51,554 bases of DNA from assembly GCA_017425245.1 (NCBI GenBank), contig JAFOOX010000003.1, forward strand, positions 1-51,554, read 5' to 3'. A program made the translations under genes and the position numbers. Of this stretch, positions 15,352 through 25,583 are shown one piece after another. The notes below the pieces were generated by a model. That model searched no databases. It saw only the letters and a program-made list of their open reading frames with translations, and was not told where the DNA came from. The DNA is from Gammaproteobacteria bacterium (GTDB taxonomy: Bacteria > Pseudomonadota > Gammaproteobacteria > Enterobacterales > Neiellaceae). Each line of letters begins with the position of its first letter. Within the stretch, counting starts at the first letter, position 1.

Positions 15352-16482
15352 TTAATGCAGTTCGCCAAATACGTAGTTCTGCCAGCTGACCATGCGCAAC
15401 AGGATCTTGCGCATCACCGCCACATGGTGGGCATGCTCGGTGTAGATCGCCGCTTTGCCGATCACCCCGGCCGGCAACTGGTAATCACGCAGGTCCTCGT
15501 CAAGCTCGATGACCACCGGCACCCGCCCCATATTGGGCACCTGCTCCACCGACAGCAGACCGCCGCTGGCGCTCAGCTGGCCCTGGGCCAGCACCGGCTG
15601 TACCTGGGCGACCCGACCCTTAAACACTTTGCCCGGCACGGCGGAATAGATCACTTCGGCTTCGTCGCCCACCTTGATGCGCTGCAGCGAGTTTTGCCAG
15701 AAGGCTGCCACCAACACGTTCTCGTCGGCGTGAACAAAGACCGCCACCGGCCGCAGCGGCAATGATGCCGCCATCATCCCCGGGCGCAGCAACAGCTGGG
15801 TGACCATGCCATCAGTAGGCGCCCGCACCACGGTCGAATCCAGGTTGAACTTGGCTTGGGCCACCTCTGCCTGCAGCTGAGCCACCTTGGCGCCAGCCTG
15901 ATTGACCAGCTGAACCTCGGCATCACGTAGCTGGGCACGGGAGGCATCAAGGGTGGCGTCAGCTGCTTTGTAGAGCTGCAGCTTGTTTTCCACCTCGACT
16001 GCGGTAAAGGGGCTGTTGGGTTTCTTGCTGCCCTCCTGATAGCGATCCGACACCTGCTTGGCGCGGTCGCGATCGGCTTGGGCTTCCGCCACCTTGGCCT
16101 TGGCCGCCTCCACCCGGGCGAGGTACTGGCTCACCCCTTGACTCTCCTGATCCAGGCGGGCCTTGGCGGCATCGTACTGGGCCTGATAGAGAGTCGGATC
16201 GAGGCGGAACAGCACATCACCTTGTTTGAGCGGAGTGTTGGGCTTGACCGGTACCTCGACCACGATGCCCGAGACATTGGGCACGATCGGCGTGGTCACC
16301 ACATACTCGCGGGCCAGCACCGAATAGGGGTGGTTGTAGTTCATCAGCAACAGCATGGTGCCAATCATCACTACGCCGCCGAGAATGGCGGTGGGGATCG
16401 ACCACTTGTTGACCGGAATCTTGAAGATTTTGAAGATCGCCCAACACAGCGCGGTATAGATGGCAATTAACAGCAGTTCCAT
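15352..16482 (-). CDS. yibH: HlyD/EmrA-family membrane fusion protein, YibH-like
   Basis: 376 residues. Two N-terminal hydrophobic segments (residues 1-20 and 30-48, LGGVVMIGTMLLLMNY) are followed by a barrel-sandwich domain split by a long coiled coil: GIVVEVPVKPNTPLKQGDVLFRLDP, then helices rich in QAQYDAAKARL, and return strand GMVTQLLLRPG. This is the adaptor architecture of tripartite efflux pumps. E. coli YibH has the same length and the same neighbour YibI. No dedicated pump or outer-membrane channel gene lies nearby. It is co-transcribed with yibI (3-bp gap). Confidence 0.88.
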   Translation of the reverse strand: MELLLIAIYTALCWAIFKIFKIPVNKWSIPTAILGGVVMIGTMLLLMNYNHPYSVLAREYVVTTPIVPNVSGIVVEVPVKPNTPLKQGDVLFRLDPTLYQAQYDAAKARLDQESQGVSQYLARVEAAKAKVAEAQADRDRAKQVSDRYQEGSKKPNSPFTAVEVENKLQLYKAADATLDASRAQLRDAEVQLVNQAGAKVAQLQAEVAQAKFNLDSTVVRAPTDGMVTQLLLRPGMMAASLPLRPVAVFVHADENVLVAAFWQNSLQRIKVGDEAEVIYSAVPGKVFKGRVAQVQPVLAQGQLSASGGLLSVEQVPNMGRVPVVIELDEDLRDYQLPAGVIGKAAIYTEHAHHVAVMRKILLRMVSWQNYVFGELH

Positions 16483-16485
16483 GGC

Positions 16486-16830
16486 TTAAGCCTCCTGACC
16501 GGCACTGACGACGTTCTGACCTTTAGCTTCCAGGGCAGCCAGCCGCTGCTCCAGCGCGGCGACCTGCTGACGCAGGGCATCGGCCTCGCTTTCGCGAGCA
16601 AAACCGTAGCCTTTGTCTTCGCTGTACATGGTTGCCCAGATCCACAGGAAGGGCCAAATCACATGCAGGGTCAGCAAACTGACCCAGCCCGCCACATGGA
16701 TCGCTTCAAGATGAGGGTGGTGACGCTTCTTGGCGATCTCATAAGGGATGTCGTGAATGGCAATGATCAGGTAAAACACCACAATCATCGCAAACAGCAT
16801 CAGTCCCAGCGCAAAGTAATCGAGAAACAT
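16486..16830 (-). CDS. yibI: DUF3302 inner-membrane protein, YibI-like
   Basis: 114 residues starting MFLDYFALGLMLFAMIVVFY, a membrane helix, followed by the conserved HDIPYEIAKKRHHPH loop, a second helix around HVAGWVSLLTLHVIWPFLWIWA, and a short C-terminal coiled coil (ADALRQQVAALEQRLAALEAK). This is the DUF3302 pattern of E. coli YibI. It is the first gene of the two-gene unit with the YibH-like adaptor and presumably helps assemble or anchor it; the biochemical role is unknown. Confidence 0.9.
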   Translation of the reverse strand: MFLDYFALGLMLFAMIVVFYLIIAIHDIPYEIAKKRHHPHLEAIHVAGWVSLLTLHVIWPFLWIWATMYSEDKGYGFARESEADALRQQVAALEQRLAALEAKGQNVVSAGQEA

Positions 16831-16970
16831 GGCTCACTCCATGATTGGCATGCACAGTCGTTGGCCAGTATATGCTGTGGTTGAAGACAATTTATGACCC
16901 AAGCTGTGGAAGGCCACACACTATTTAACTGCCGGTACAGTCACCGTGACGCTAACAGGAGAACTTGTTA

Positions 16971-17423
16971 ATGAGCGACCAGCAACCCGCCGGCAGCATG
17001 CTGCTGCGTACTCTGGCCATGCCAGCCGACACCAACCCCAGCGGCGACATTTTCGGCGGCTGGCTGATGGCGCAGATGGATATCGGCGGCGCCATTCTCG
17101 CCAAAGAACTGTCACGCGGCCGGGTGGTCACCGTCGCCGTCGATGCCATGACCTTTCACCGCCCGGTCGCTGTGGGTGATGTGGTGTGCGTGCACGGCCT
17201 TTGTACCCATGTCGGTCGCAGCTCGATCAAGGTCAAGGTCGAGGTATGGGTCAAGAAAGTGGCAAATGAACCTATAGGTCAACGCTTTATCGTCACCGAG
17301 GCGGCCTTTGCCTATGTCGCTGTAGATGGTCAGGGCAAGCCGCGCCCCATCCCCCGCGATGACAACCCCGAGCTCGATACGGTGCTGGCCAGCCTGGCCA
17401 CTGCAAACCTCGCACCGGTCTGA
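16971..17423 (+). CDS. yciA: Acyl-CoA thioester hydrolase YciA
   Basis: About 150 residues, one hot-dog fold domain. MPADTNPSGDIFGGWLMAQMD contains the catalytic Asn/Asp region characteristic of YciA and acyl-CoA thioesterase family proteins, followed by VTVAVDAMTFHRPVAVGD. The enzyme hydrolyses a broad range of acyl-CoAs in the cytoplasm. ATG 16971 is used because AGGAG lies 8 nt upstream; the frame extends two codons further to a TTG. It stands alone, divergent from yibI and upstream of the amylase gene. Confidence 0.92.
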   Translation: MSDQQPAGSMLLRTLAMPADTNPSGDIFGGWLMAQMDIGGAILAKELSRGRVVTVAVDAMTFHRPVAVGDVVCVHGLCTHVGRSSIKVKVEVWVKKVANEPIGQRFIVTEAAFAYVAVDGQGKPRPIPRDDNPELDTVLASLATANLAPV

Positions 17424-17632
17424 CCAGTTCGGGGTCAAATATTTGGCAACGGTCACAAGTTAAGCGTTGTAACTGTGCATTTGTCACACAGCGGCAACGT
17501 TTAACTTTTGTCAGGGTTCTGCATCCGTAATCTGCGCTGCAGCGGCGACGCATGACGTCTTCGCAGCCCGAAAAGGCAAGCGCCACAGCCGCTCCAGCAG
17601 TACGGCACATAACAACGAGATGAGAACCCTGC

Positions 17633-19507
17633 ATGAAGAACACAAGCCTGACCCTGTTGGCAGGCTGCATGGCCCTGGCATTCAACGCCCAGGCCGCAGT
17701 CAGCCAGAACAATCCCGACATCATGTTGCAAGGCTTCCACTGGAACTCCGCCAAAGCAGGCGGCTGGTACAACACCTTGCAAGGCAACGTGACTGAAATC
17801 GCCGGCGCTGGCTTCAACATGGTGTGGCTGCCGCCGCCCTCGCAGGCCGGCTCCCTCGAAGGCTACCTGCCGGAGCAGTACAACAACCTCAACTCCAACT
17901 ACGGTACCGAAGTACAACTGAGCAGCCTGCTCAGCGCCCTCAGGGCCAACAACGTCAAAGCCATCGCTGACATCGTTATCAACCACCGTAATGGCTCTGG
18001 CAGCTGGTGTACCTTCACCAATCCGGCTTGGGGTTTTGATGCCATCGTCTCCAATGACGAAGCTTGGGGTGCAGCCGGTTCAAACTGCACCGGCACCCGT
18101 GGCGCCGCCGACTCCGGCGACGGCTACCATGCTGCCCGCGACATCGACCACAGCAAAACCTATGTGCGCGACAGCCTTAAAGAGTGGATGAACGTCCGCC
18201 TCAAGGGGATCGGTTTTGACGGCTGGCGCTATGACTATGTCAAAGGTTTTAGCGGCGTCTATGTTGGTGAATACAACACCGCTACCAGCCCCTATTTCAG
18301 CGTCGGTGAATACTGGACCTCGCTCTGCTACAACGGTGAAGACTGTTTTGTCGGTGGCGCCTACCCCGACTCCCATCGTCAGGCCCAGATCAACTGGATC
18401 GACAAGACCAATGGCAACAGCGCCATCTTTGACTTCACCACCAAAGGGCTGCTCAACAAGGCGCTGTCGACCTATAACTACAGCCACCTGCGTGACAGCA
18501 CCGGCAAGCCGGCCGGGGTGATGGGCGTATGGCCGTCGCGCGCCGTAACCTTTGTCGACAACCACGACACTGGACCCAGCGAAACCTGTGGCAACGCCCA
18601 GAACCACTGGCCGGTGCCGTGCGACAAGGTGATGCAGGGTTATGCCTACATCCTCACCCACCCGGGTGTGCCTTCGGTTTACTACGCCCACTACTTCAAC
18701 TGGGGGCTGGGCAGCGAAATCAAGAAGTTGATGAAGCTGCGCAAAGACATGGGGCTGCACTCAGATTCCCCGGTCACCATCGACAAAGCCCAGCAGGGCC
18801 TCTATGCCGCCTACATCGGTGGCAAAGTGGCAGTCAAACTGGGTAATGGTTCCTGGTCGCCGTCGGGCGCTGGCTGGACCCTGGCCCAAACCGGCACCGA
18901 CTGGGCGGTATGGAAGAAAGATGACTCCGGCAACAACTTCAAACGCACTGTGGTGCTGATCTACGGCGAAACCGCTGCCGGTCAGGATATGTTCATTCGT
19001 GGTGGTATTGACCACGCCTATGCCGCAGCCAACCTCGGCAAAACCTGCACCAGCACTAACTACGAGTGCGCAATTCCGATCATTCACAACAACCTGCGTA
19101 ATGCCACCACCGCCCCGTGGAAGGCCAACGACAACTACCTCGACTGGTACGGCGTTGAAACCGGCCAGAGTAGCGCCGCCCAAGGCTCTGCTGCTGACTG
19201 GACCACCAATGTGTGGCCGTCCACCTGGGGTGCCGCCAAGACTGTGGCCGTTGATGGCTTCGGTGTAGAACCGCTCAACACCTATGGCCCGCACTACTGG
19301 ATGCTTGATGTGCAGATGGATTGCTCCAAGACTGTCCAGGGGCTGTGGTTCGAGTTCAAGACCTTCATCAGCAACGGTCCGGGTTGGGAAGCCAACGTCG
19401 CCCAGAGCGGTACCCCGTACGTCAGTGGCAACCACTTCGGCCAGTGCGGCAAGGTCAACGTCTTCCAGCGCGGCGTCAGCGCCCCGGTGGCCATCAAAGA
19501 CTTCTGA
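17633..19507 (+). CDS. Secreted alpha-amylase (GH13) with C-terminal accessory domain
   Basis: 624 residues with a Sec signal peptide (about 1-22, FNAQA/AVS). The (beta/alpha)8 barrel carries all four GH13 signature regions: DIVINH (region I), [11 protein letters not shown] with the nucleophile Asp (II), VGEYW with the acid Glu (III), and FVDNHD (IV). A C-terminal region of about 190 residues after WAVWKKDD begins [19 protein letters not shown] and contains several Cys (TCTSTNYEC). This matches the extra domain in Aeromonas and Vibrio secreted amylases and may bind starch or glucose polymers. The enzyme is probably exported by a type II system, for which gspAB are in this window. A terminator follows. 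Confidence 0.93.
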   Translation: MKNTSLTLLAGCMALAFNAQAAVSQNNPDIMLQGFHWNSAKAGGWYNTLQGNVTEIAGAGFNMVWLPPPSQAGSLEGYLPEQYNNLNSNYGTEVQLSSLLSALRANNVKAIADIVINHRNGSGSWCTFTNPAWGFDAIVSNDEAWGAAGSNCTGTRGAADSGDGYHAARDIDHSKTYVRDSLKEWMNVRLKGIGFDGWRYDYVKGFSGVYVGEYNTATSPYFSVGEYWTSLCYNGEDCFVGGAYPDSHRQAQINWIDKTNGNSAIFDFTTKGLLNKALSTYNYSHLRDSTGKPAGVMGVWPSRAVTFVDNHDTGPSETCGNAQNHWPVPCDKVMQGYAYILTHPGVPSVYYAHYFNWGLGSEIKKLMKLRKDMGLHSDSPVTIDKAQQGLYAAYIGGKVAVKLGNGSWSPSGAGWTLAQTGTDWAVWKKDDSGNNFKRTVVLIYGETAAGQDMFIRGGIDHAYAAANLGKTCTSTNYECAIPIIHNNLRNATTAPWKANDNYLDWYGVETGQSSAAQGSAADWTTNVWPSTWGAAKTVAVDGFGVEPLNTYGPHYWMLDVQMDCSKTVQGLWFEFKTFISNGPGWEANVAQSGTPYVSGNHFGQCGKVNVFQRGVSAPVAIKDF

Positions 19508-19537
19508 TCACTCAGCCTGACTGATTCTGTCTTGCTC

Positions 19538-19567
19538 AAGGGGCGCCACTGGCGCCCCTTGTTTTTG
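19538..19567 (+). terminator. Terminator of the amylase gene
   Basis: AAGGGGCGCC-ACT-GGCGCCCCTT, a perfect 10-bp stem, followed by GTTTTT. Confidence 0.85.
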
Positions 19568-19658
19568 GGCCGTCATTGACTATGTAAACCTTGATGCCGC
19601 AAGGTTGCAGTGGTTAGAGATCCAACTAGCTGCGGTCAATAACGTCTGCCACACAAAC

Positions 19659-19688
19659 AACAAGGGCGCCGCTATGGCGCCCTTGCGT
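19659..19688 (-). terminator. Terminator of prfB-lysS
   Basis: Minus strand AAGGGCGCC-ATAGC-GGCGCCCTT followed by GTTGTTTG, downstream of lysS. Confidence 0.75.
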
Positions 19689-19720
19689 CAACGCGCGATG
19701 GCGAAAACCATCACCACCCC

Positions 19721-21238
19721 TTACTTGGCTTGCGGCCGCATATGGGGGAAGAGCAGCACGTCGCGAATGGAGTGGCTGTTGGTGAGCAGCATCACCAGCC
19801 GGTCGATGCCAATGCCCTCGCCTGCGGTCGGCGGCAGGCCATGCTCAAGAGCGGTGATGTAGTCTTCGTCGAAGAACATCGCCTCATCGTCGCCAGCGTC
19901 TTTGGCCTGTACCTGAGCGGCAAAACGTTCGGCCTGATCTTCGGCGTCGTTGAGCTCCGAGAAGCCGTTGGCGATCTCGCGGCCACCAACAAAGAACTCA
20001 AAGCGGTCGGTAACGAACGGATCGTTATCGTTGCGCCGGGCCAGCGGCGACACTTCAGCCGGGTAAGCGGTGATAAAGGTCGGCTGGATCAGGCGGTGTT
20101 CCACCGTCGCTTCGAAGATCTCGGTCTGCACCTTGCCCAAGCCCCAACCAGCCTTGACCTTGATCTCCAGGCTCTGGGCCACGGCACTGGCGCCCTCGAG
20201 AGTAGCGAGTTGGTCGCGGCTGAACTGTGGGTTGAAGTGCAGGATCGAGTCAAGCAGGCTCATGCGCACAAAGGGCTGGCCGAAGTCGTAGTGGTGCTCG
20301 CCGTACACCACCTCGGTTGTGCCCAGCACCCGCTCACAGACGGTGCGCAGCATCTCCTCGGTCAGGTTCATCAAGTCCTGATAGTCGGCATAGCCCCAGT
20401 AGAACTCGAGCATGGTGAATTCGGGGTTATGCCGGGTCGACAGCCCTTCGTTACGGAAGTTGCGGTTGATCTCGAATACCTTCTCGAAACCACCGACCAC
20501 CAGCCGCTTGAGGTAGAGCTCCGGCGCGATACGCAGGTAAAGCTGCATATCGAGGGCGTTGTGATGGGTGATAAAGGGGCGCGCGGTGGCACCACCGGGG
20601 ATGGTCTGCATCATCGGCGTTTCCACTTCGAGGAAACCCTGGCCACTCAGGTAATCACGAATGGCCGACACCACTTTGGAGCGCACCATAAAGGTCCGGC
20701 GCGATTCGTCGTTGACGATGAGATCGAGATAGCGCTGGCGATAGCGCTGCTCCTGATCGGCCAGACCATGGAACTTGTCCGGCAGCGGCCGCAGCGCCTT
20801 GGTCAGCAGCTTGATGGCGGTGACATGCACCGACAGCTCGCCAGTCTTGGTGATAAACAGGGTGCCTTCGGCGCCGATGATGTCGCCCAGATCCCACTTC
20901 TTGAACTGCTCGTTGTAGAAGTTTTCCGGCAGGTCGTCGCGGGTGACATAGAGCTGAATACGGCCGCTCATATCCTGCAAGGTGACAAAACTGGCCTTGC
21001 CCATGATACGACGGGTCATGATGCGCCCGGCCACGCTGACCTTGATGCCAGCAGCAGCCAGCGCCTCAGGCTCGGCACCATCATGGCTGGTGTGCAGATC
21101 GGCAGCGAGGCTGTCGCGGCGCCAGTCGTTAGGGAAGGCAATGCCCTGCTGACGCAGGGCGCTGAGCTTGCCCTTGCGTTCGGCAATCTGGCTGTTGATC
21201 TCGACCGGGGCCGTGTCGTTCTGCTGTTGCTCTGTCAT
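19721..21238 (-). CDS. lysS: Lysyl-tRNA synthetase, class II
   Basis: 505 residues. The N-terminal OB-fold anticodon-binding domain contains [16 protein letters not shown]. The class II catalytic domain has motif 2 ([20 protein letters not shown]) and motif 3 ([13 protein letters not shown]). It charges tRNA-Lys in the cytoplasm. It lies 32 bp after prfB, the arrangement of the enterobacterial prfB-lysS operon. Start ATG 21238 begins [22 protein letters not shown], close to E. coli LysS. The 514-codon open frame on the opposite strand is a shadow. Confidence 0.95.
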   Translation of the reverse strand: MTEQQQNDTAPVEINSQIAERKGKLSALRQQGIAFPNDWRRDSLAADLHTSHDGAEPEALAAAGIKVSVAGRIMTRRIMGKASFVTLQDMSGRIQLYVTRDDLPENFYNEQFKKWDLGDIIGAEGTLFITKTGELSVHVTAIKLLTKALRPLPDKFHGLADQEQRYRQRYLDLIVNDESRRTFMVRSKVVSAIRDYLSGQGFLEVETPMMQTIPGGATARPFITHHNALDMQLYLRIAPELYLKRLVVGGFEKVFEINRNFRNEGLSTRHNPEFTMLEFYWGYADYQDLMNLTEEMLRTVCERVLGTTEVVYGEHHYDFGQPFVRMSLLDSILHFNPQFSRDQLATLEGASAVAQSLEIKVKAGWGLGKVQTEIFEATVEHRLIQPTFITAYPAEVSPLARRNDNDPFVTDRFEFFVGGREIANGFSELNDAEDQAERFAAQVQAKDAGDDEAMFFDEDYITALEHGLPPTAGEGIGIDRLVMLLTNSHSIRDVLLFPHMRPQAK

Positions 21239-21270
21239 CGGCTTGCTACTTGTTCCGCAAATAAAGAGGG

Positions 21271-22368
21271 TTAGAGACCAGCCTTGAGGCTGGCTTCAAT
21301 GAATTTGGTCAGGTCGCCATCAAGCACCGACTGGGTGTTGCGGGTTTCAACGCCGGTGCGCAGATCCTTGATGCGGGCATCGTCGAGCACGTAAGAGCGG
21401 ATCTGGCTGCCCCAGCCGATATCCGACTTGGTGTCTTCCAGCGCCTGCTTCTGGGCGTTCTTTTTCTGCAGCTCCAGCTCATAGAGCTTGGCCTTGAGCT
21501 GTTTCATCGCCGTATCGCGGTTCTTGTGCTGAGAACGGTCGTTCTGACAAGCAGCCACGGTGTTGGTGGGGATGTGGGTGATACGCACCGCTGATTCGGT
21601 CCGGTTAACGTGCTGACCACCGGCGCCGGAGGCGCGGTACACGTCGACGCGAAGATCAGCCGGGTTGATGTCGATCTCGATGTCGTCGTCGATCTCGGGG
21701 TAAACAAAGGCCGAAGCAAAGGAGGTGTGGCGGCGACCGCCCGAATCGAAGGGCGACTTGCGCACCAGCCGGTGGACACCAATCTCGGTGCGCAGCCAGC
21801 CGAAGGCGTAGGGGCCAGCGATGCGCACGGTGGCACTCTTGAGGCCGGCCACTTCCCCTTCCGACAGTTCGGTGATCTCGGTCTTGAAGCCTTTGTCTTC
21901 AGCAAAGCGCAGGTACATGCGCAGCATCATGCTGCACCAGTCCTGGGCTTCGGTGCCGCCAGAGCCGGCCTGCAGGTCGAGATAGCAGTCGGAGGCGTCA
22001 TGCTCACCCGAGAACATGCGGCGGAACTCGAGATCGGCCAGCTGCTTGTCGACGGCATCCAGCTCACCGAGCGCTTCATTGAAGGTGTCTTCATCGTCCG
22101 CTTCCAGCGCCAGTTCGATCAGGCCATCAACATCGTCCAGCCCCTGGCGGACCCGCTCCAGCGTCTGCACCACCATCTCCAGGGTCGCACGCTCTTTGCC
22201 CAGCGCCTGGGCCCGTTCCGGCTGATTCCACACATCAGGCTGTTCCAGCTCGCGCATCACTTCCTCGAGCCGCTCCTTCTTGTCCTCGTATTCAAACACC
22301 CGAAACAGGGTGGCGGCGCGCTCGCGCATCTCGCTGATACGGGTACGGGTGGCAGTGGTCTCGATCAT
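21271..22368 (-). CDS. prfB: Peptide chain release factor 2, without programmed frameshift
   Basis: 365 residues, full length in one frame. RF2 recognises UGA/UAA through the SPF tripeptide (RKSPFDSGG) and hydrolyses peptidyl-tRNA with GGQ ([14 protein letters not shown]). In most bacteria prfB needs a +1 shift at CTT TGA C around codon 25. Here the same place reads GTG TTT GAA TAC (V24 F25 E26 Y27) and is open, so translation is constitutive and the autoregulatory UGA is absent. The flanking sequence [19 protein letters not shown] aligns directly with E. coli RF2. First gene of the operon with lysS. Confidence 0.95.
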   Translation of the reverse strand: MIETTATRTRISEMRERAATLFRVFEYEDKKERLEEVMRELEQPDVWNQPERAQALGKERATLEMVVQTLERVRQGLDDVDGLIELALEADDEDTFNEALGELDAVDKQLADLEFRRMFSGEHDASDCYLDLQAGSGGTEAQDWCSMMLRMYLRFAEDKGFKTEITELSEGEVAGLKSATVRIAGPYAFGWLRTEIGVHRLVRKSPFDSGGRRHTSFASAFVYPEIDDDIEIDINPADLRVDVYRASGAGGQHVNRTESAVRITHIPTNTVAACQNDRSQHKNRDTAMKQLKAKLYELELQKKNAQKQALEDTKSDIGWGSQIRSYVLDDARIKDLRTGVETRNTQSVLDGDLTKFIEASLKAGL

Positions 22369-22597
22369 GGTGTTACGCCGGGCCTCAACAAGTTGAACCG
22401 CGGGATTCTACAAAAAGGGCGGCCTGAATCACAGCGCGGCGATGCGAAGGGGGTGCTCAGGAGCGATTTTGTCAGAACTTTTTACAGCGGCTGCTCTAAA
22501 TGCGATCAACGCCGAGCGACTATCGATAACCGTTCATTAACATGACCCCCTAATGACACCCTCGCCAATTCGCAGTCGTTCAGGGGCGGGAGTCCAA

Positions 22598-23917
22598 ATG
22601 GTCGCAACCGAGCATGGCAGCAGCTACATCAAGCGGCTGGCCAGCATGCGCAAACAGACGGTGGTGGCCAGTGTCGACATCTACAACGAGCACGGCCTGC
22701 TGCTGCTCAAGAAGGGCTTTCCGATTGATCCGCGTAAGGCCGAGTTGCTGGTCGTTCACAAACTGCTGCAGCCAATCGAGGACACGGTCAATTTCGATCG
22801 CCTGATCACTGCGACCGATCTGTATGAACGGCTGGTGCAGAACATGCGTGGCTGTGCCGATCTGCTGGCTTTGGAAGCGCGCTGGACCCTGTTTAACCGC
22901 GCCCGCAGTTATTGCCAGGATCTGGCCGGTTTCCCGTTGCTCAGTCAGAAGCTGACGGTGATGGCTGAACAGCTGCCGCAGACCCTCGATAAATGCCTGC
23001 TGACGGCCTATATCGCCACCGGTCTGGCCCAGGGCGCCAACTGGCCAGAAAGCCAGCAACGCGCCGCCTTCTTTGCCGCCGCCCTGCATGAGCTGGGGAT
23101 GCTGCATCTGCCCCAGGAACTGCTAACCAAAGAAGGCGCCTGCAGCGCGGAAGAACACCGCACCATGCAGGCGCACGCCATCATCGGCCAGACCATTCTC
23201 ACCAACGTGCGTGGCCTGCCGGCCGGGGGCGACCGCGCCGTACTCGAACACCATGAGCGCTGTGATGGCAGCGGCTATCCCAAAGGGTTGTTCGGCGGTG
23301 ACCTGTCAGCGCTGGGCAAGCTGTTGGGGCTGGCGGACACCATTCAGGCACTGCGCTTCGGCAAGCGCAATGTGCGTCACCTGACCCTTTCCCATCTGGT
23401 GCCGATCCTGCAGCTGTCGGGCGATCTGTTCGCCACTGACCTGCTGGCCGTGGCCCAGCGTGAGCTGCGTGAACAGCATCATGAGGACGGCCGCTATGCG
23501 GCGCTGGAACTGCCAGAACTGGCCCGCCGGGTGGCCGGCGGGCTGCGCGATCAGCAGCAGGTGGCGCGCCTGCTGGGTGACCAGCCCCTGACCATTGATC
23601 GCAGCCATCGTGCCGGCAGCTCACTGGAGATCAGCCTGCACCACTACCTCAACACCGTGAATCAGGCTGGCCTGCTGTTTGACGCCCTACCCGGCTATGT
23701 CGAGCAGATGGGCGCCTGCCGCCGCGACAACGATCCCCATGCCCAGCACGAGCTGGAGGAGATGGAGCTGCTGGTCGAGGAGCTGCAGCTTCTCTGCCGC
23801 CGCCTGCAACACAAGTTGGAGCTGGCTGGACGCCAAGGAAAGATGCGCGAGGCGAGCCGCATCGGTGAAATGCTCGGGGCGCTGAGCCAGAAACGGCCGC
23901 TGCGGCAGCTGGGCTAA
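22598..23917 (+). CDS. HD-GYP-like protein with altered HD motif
   Basis: About 439 residues from ATG 22598, which has GGGAG close upstream (an upstream ATG at 22553 lacks one). The N-terminal 130 residues, VVASVDIYNEHGLLLLKKG onward, resemble the DUF3391-type region found before HD-GYP domains. The catalytic region reads LHELGMLHLPQEL where canonical proteins have HDIGK, so the metal-binding Asp is Glu and the Lys is Met. The second half HHERCDGSGYPKGL is normal. The C-terminal 60 residues form a coiled coil. It may be a weak or inactive c-di-GMP phosphodiesterase acting as a sensor. Soluble; convergent with yaiI, with adjoining stop codons. Confidence 0.85.
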   Translation: MVATEHGSSYIKRLASMRKQTVVASVDIYNEHGLLLLKKGFPIDPRKAELLVVHKLLQPIEDTVNFDRLITATDLYERLVQNMRGCADLLALEARWTLFNRARSYCQDLAGFPLLSQKLTVMAEQLPQTLDKCLLTAYIATGLAQGANWPESQQRAAFFAAALHELGMLHLPQELLTKEGACSAEEHRTMQAHAIIGQTILTNVRGLPAGGDRAVLEHHERCDGSGYPKGLFGGDLSALGKLLGLADTIQALRFGKRNVRHLTLSHLVPILQLSGDLFATDLLAVAQRELREQHHEDGRYAALELPELARRVAGGLRDQQQVARLLGDQPLTIDRSHRAGSSLEISLHHYLNTVNQAGLLFDALPGYVEQMGACRRDNDPHAQHELEEMELLVEELQLLCRRLQHKLELAGRQGKMREASRIGEMLGALSQKRPLRQLG

Positions 23918-24373
23918 TCAACGCCCGCTACGTTTGGCCAGCAGTCGATCCAAGGCATTGGCAAAGGCCCTTCGCTCCTTTTCGCCCAGTGGCGGCGGGC
24001 CACCGCTCTGAATGCCGCTGCTGCGCATGGTGTCCATAAAGTCACGCATGTTGAGGCGCTGGCGCACGGTGTCGGCGTTGTATTCCTCACCCCGCGGATT
24101 GATCACCGCCACCTGCTTGGCCATCAGCTCGGCCGCCAGCGGAATGTCAGCGGTGACGGCGATATCACCCCCCTCAGCCCGCTCGACGATGGTGTTGTCG
24201 GCCACATCAAAGCCGCTGCTGACCACCAGCTTGTGCAGCCAGGGCGATGGCGGATGGGCAATCGGTTGGTTAGCCACCAGATAGAGATGGACCTGACAGC
24301 GCTCGGCAGCGCGAAAGCAGATCTCACGAATGAGCTTGGGACAGGCATCAGCATCCAGCCACAGGGTGGTCAT
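23918..24373 (-). CDS. yaiI: UPF0178/DUF188 family protein YaiI
   Basis: 151 residues. It starts MTTLWLDADACPKLIREI and has VVSSGFDVADNTIV, GDIAVTADIPLA and VINPRGEEYNADTV, the diagnostic blocks of the YaiI/YqxD family, a PIN-like fold with conserved acidic residues and possible nuclease activity (unproven). The start ATG overlaps the patatin gene stop by 4 nt (ATGA), so the two are translationally coupled. Confidence 0.93.
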   Translation of the reverse strand: MTTLWLDADACPKLIREICFRAAERCQVHLYLVANQPIAHPPSPWLHKLVVSSGFDVADNTIVERAEGGDIAVTADIPLAAELMAKQVAVINPRGEEYNADTVRQRLNMRDFMDTMRSSGIQSGGPPPLGEKERRAFANALDRLLAKRSGR

Positions 24374-25431
24374 AACGGCTCCAGATAATCGGCCCAGTCC
24401 TGACGCAGGCAGCGCTCGGCAAAGGCATCGGCCAGCCGCCGGCTTTCGCCAATCACCCGCTGCCAGTAGCGGACGCGGGCGGCGTGAGGCAGGGTGTTGA
24501 AGTCACTGCGATCAGGGATACGTCCAAACGGCAGGCGGGCAATAAACTCCGGGCTCGGACAAAGCAGCAGGGTTGATGACAAACGCGCCGGCGCCGTGCG
24601 CCGGCCGAGGCTCTTGTCAAACCAGCCGGGTACCACGTCGGCAAAAAAGTGCGGGTAGAGCACCAGCCCGTCGGTTGGGCCATCCAGCTCGAAGTGGTAA
24701 TCGGTGACCCCACCATCGACATAGAGCCCCGCTGGCGCCCCAGCGATATCGCGCACCCCGTCAAGCACCATGGGGATGGAGCCACTGGCAAATAGCGCCT
24801 CGGCCAGATTGGCCGATGTCAGCTCAACTTGGGTCAGCCCCAGATCGGGCCAGTGCAGCGGCGGCGGCCCGGCATGGTGATGAAACAGGGTGCGTTGATA
24901 AAAGCGGGCCAGCCAGCGGCGATTGATGGCGTTGGCGCCCGCAGCCAGGGCAATGCCACTCAGCTGCAGCAGGGCCCGCGAGTGAGCCGCAAGGTGACGG
25001 GCGCGGGCGGCGACCAGATGAAGGCGGCGTTGCGGGTTGCCCACCACGGCAGTCACCGTCTGCTCATCCGGCAACAGGGCATGCAGCACTTGGCGGCTGA
25101 TCTCGGTCACCTGACGGCGGTTGCTACGGGCCGGGTAATCCAGGTGGCTGTAACACTGAGCAAAGCGGCGGGTAGCGGCCAGTGCATCGGGCTGAGCCAG
25201 CGCGCACAGTCGCCAGGCACCGGCCGAGCTACCGAGCATGTCGAGGGGCTGACGGCGCGACGGCAGCCATTCACTGGCCAGATACTCATCCAGCCCAGCC
25301 AGCACAAACCACTTGGGGCCGCCACTGGCGCCCAGCAACAGGCTGATGTCGTCGGCGTGCAGGCCTCGATCCAGCAGTTGGCGGCGGGCTTTGTCACCCG
25401 CCAAATAACGCAGCGGTGGCATTGACCTCAT
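24370..25431 (-). CDS. Patatin-like phospholipase
   Basis: 353 residues. The oxyanion region LLGASGGPKWFVLAGL and nucleophile motif GSSAG (residues about 67-71) are followed late by the catalytic Asp in DGGVTDYH, together the Ser-Asp dyad of patatins. No signal peptide, so it is cytoplasmic or inner-membrane associated. The substrate is presumably an acyl lipid ester. GGAGGGG sits 4 nt before the ATG. It is coupled to yaiI by a 4-nt overlap, a pairing whose sense is not obvious. Confidence 0.85.
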   Translation of the reverse strand: MRSMPPLRYLAGDKARRQLLDRGLHADDISLLLGASGGPKWFVLAGLDEYLASEWLPSRRQPLDMLGSSAGAWRLCALAQPDALAATRRFAQCYSHLDYPARSNRRQVTEISRQVLHALLPDEQTVTAVVGNPQRRLHLVAARARHLAAHSRALLQLSGIALAAGANAINRRWLARFYQRTLFHHHAGPPPLHWPDLGLTQVELTSANLAEALFASGSIPMVLDGVRDIAGAPAGLYVDGGVTDYHFELDGPTDGLVLYPHFFADVVPGWFDKSLGRRTAPARLSSTLLLCPSPEFIARLPFGRIPDRSDFNTLPHAARVRYWQRVIGESRRLADAFAERCLRQDWADYLEPL

Positions 25432-25583
25432 GGCACCCCTCCCCCATTACCTCTGGCTGGCATGCTAACCAATTCCTGCGCACGTGACAGCCGCATGACG
25501 CAAATGCATGGTGAATATGGTTACCCTTGATCGTTTGCCTCCCCTGCTACGAACAACAAACAACCATCTTGAGGAGACTGGCC

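Noticed and set aside
17476..17494. CRP site upstream of the amylase gene (TGTGC..TCACA)
   Set aside because: The half-sites are one base too close together for the canonical spacing, so I do not call it.
19730..21274. 514-codon plus-strand open frame opposite lysS
   Set aside because: Shadow of lysyl-tRNA synthetase, with no protein-like domain pattern.
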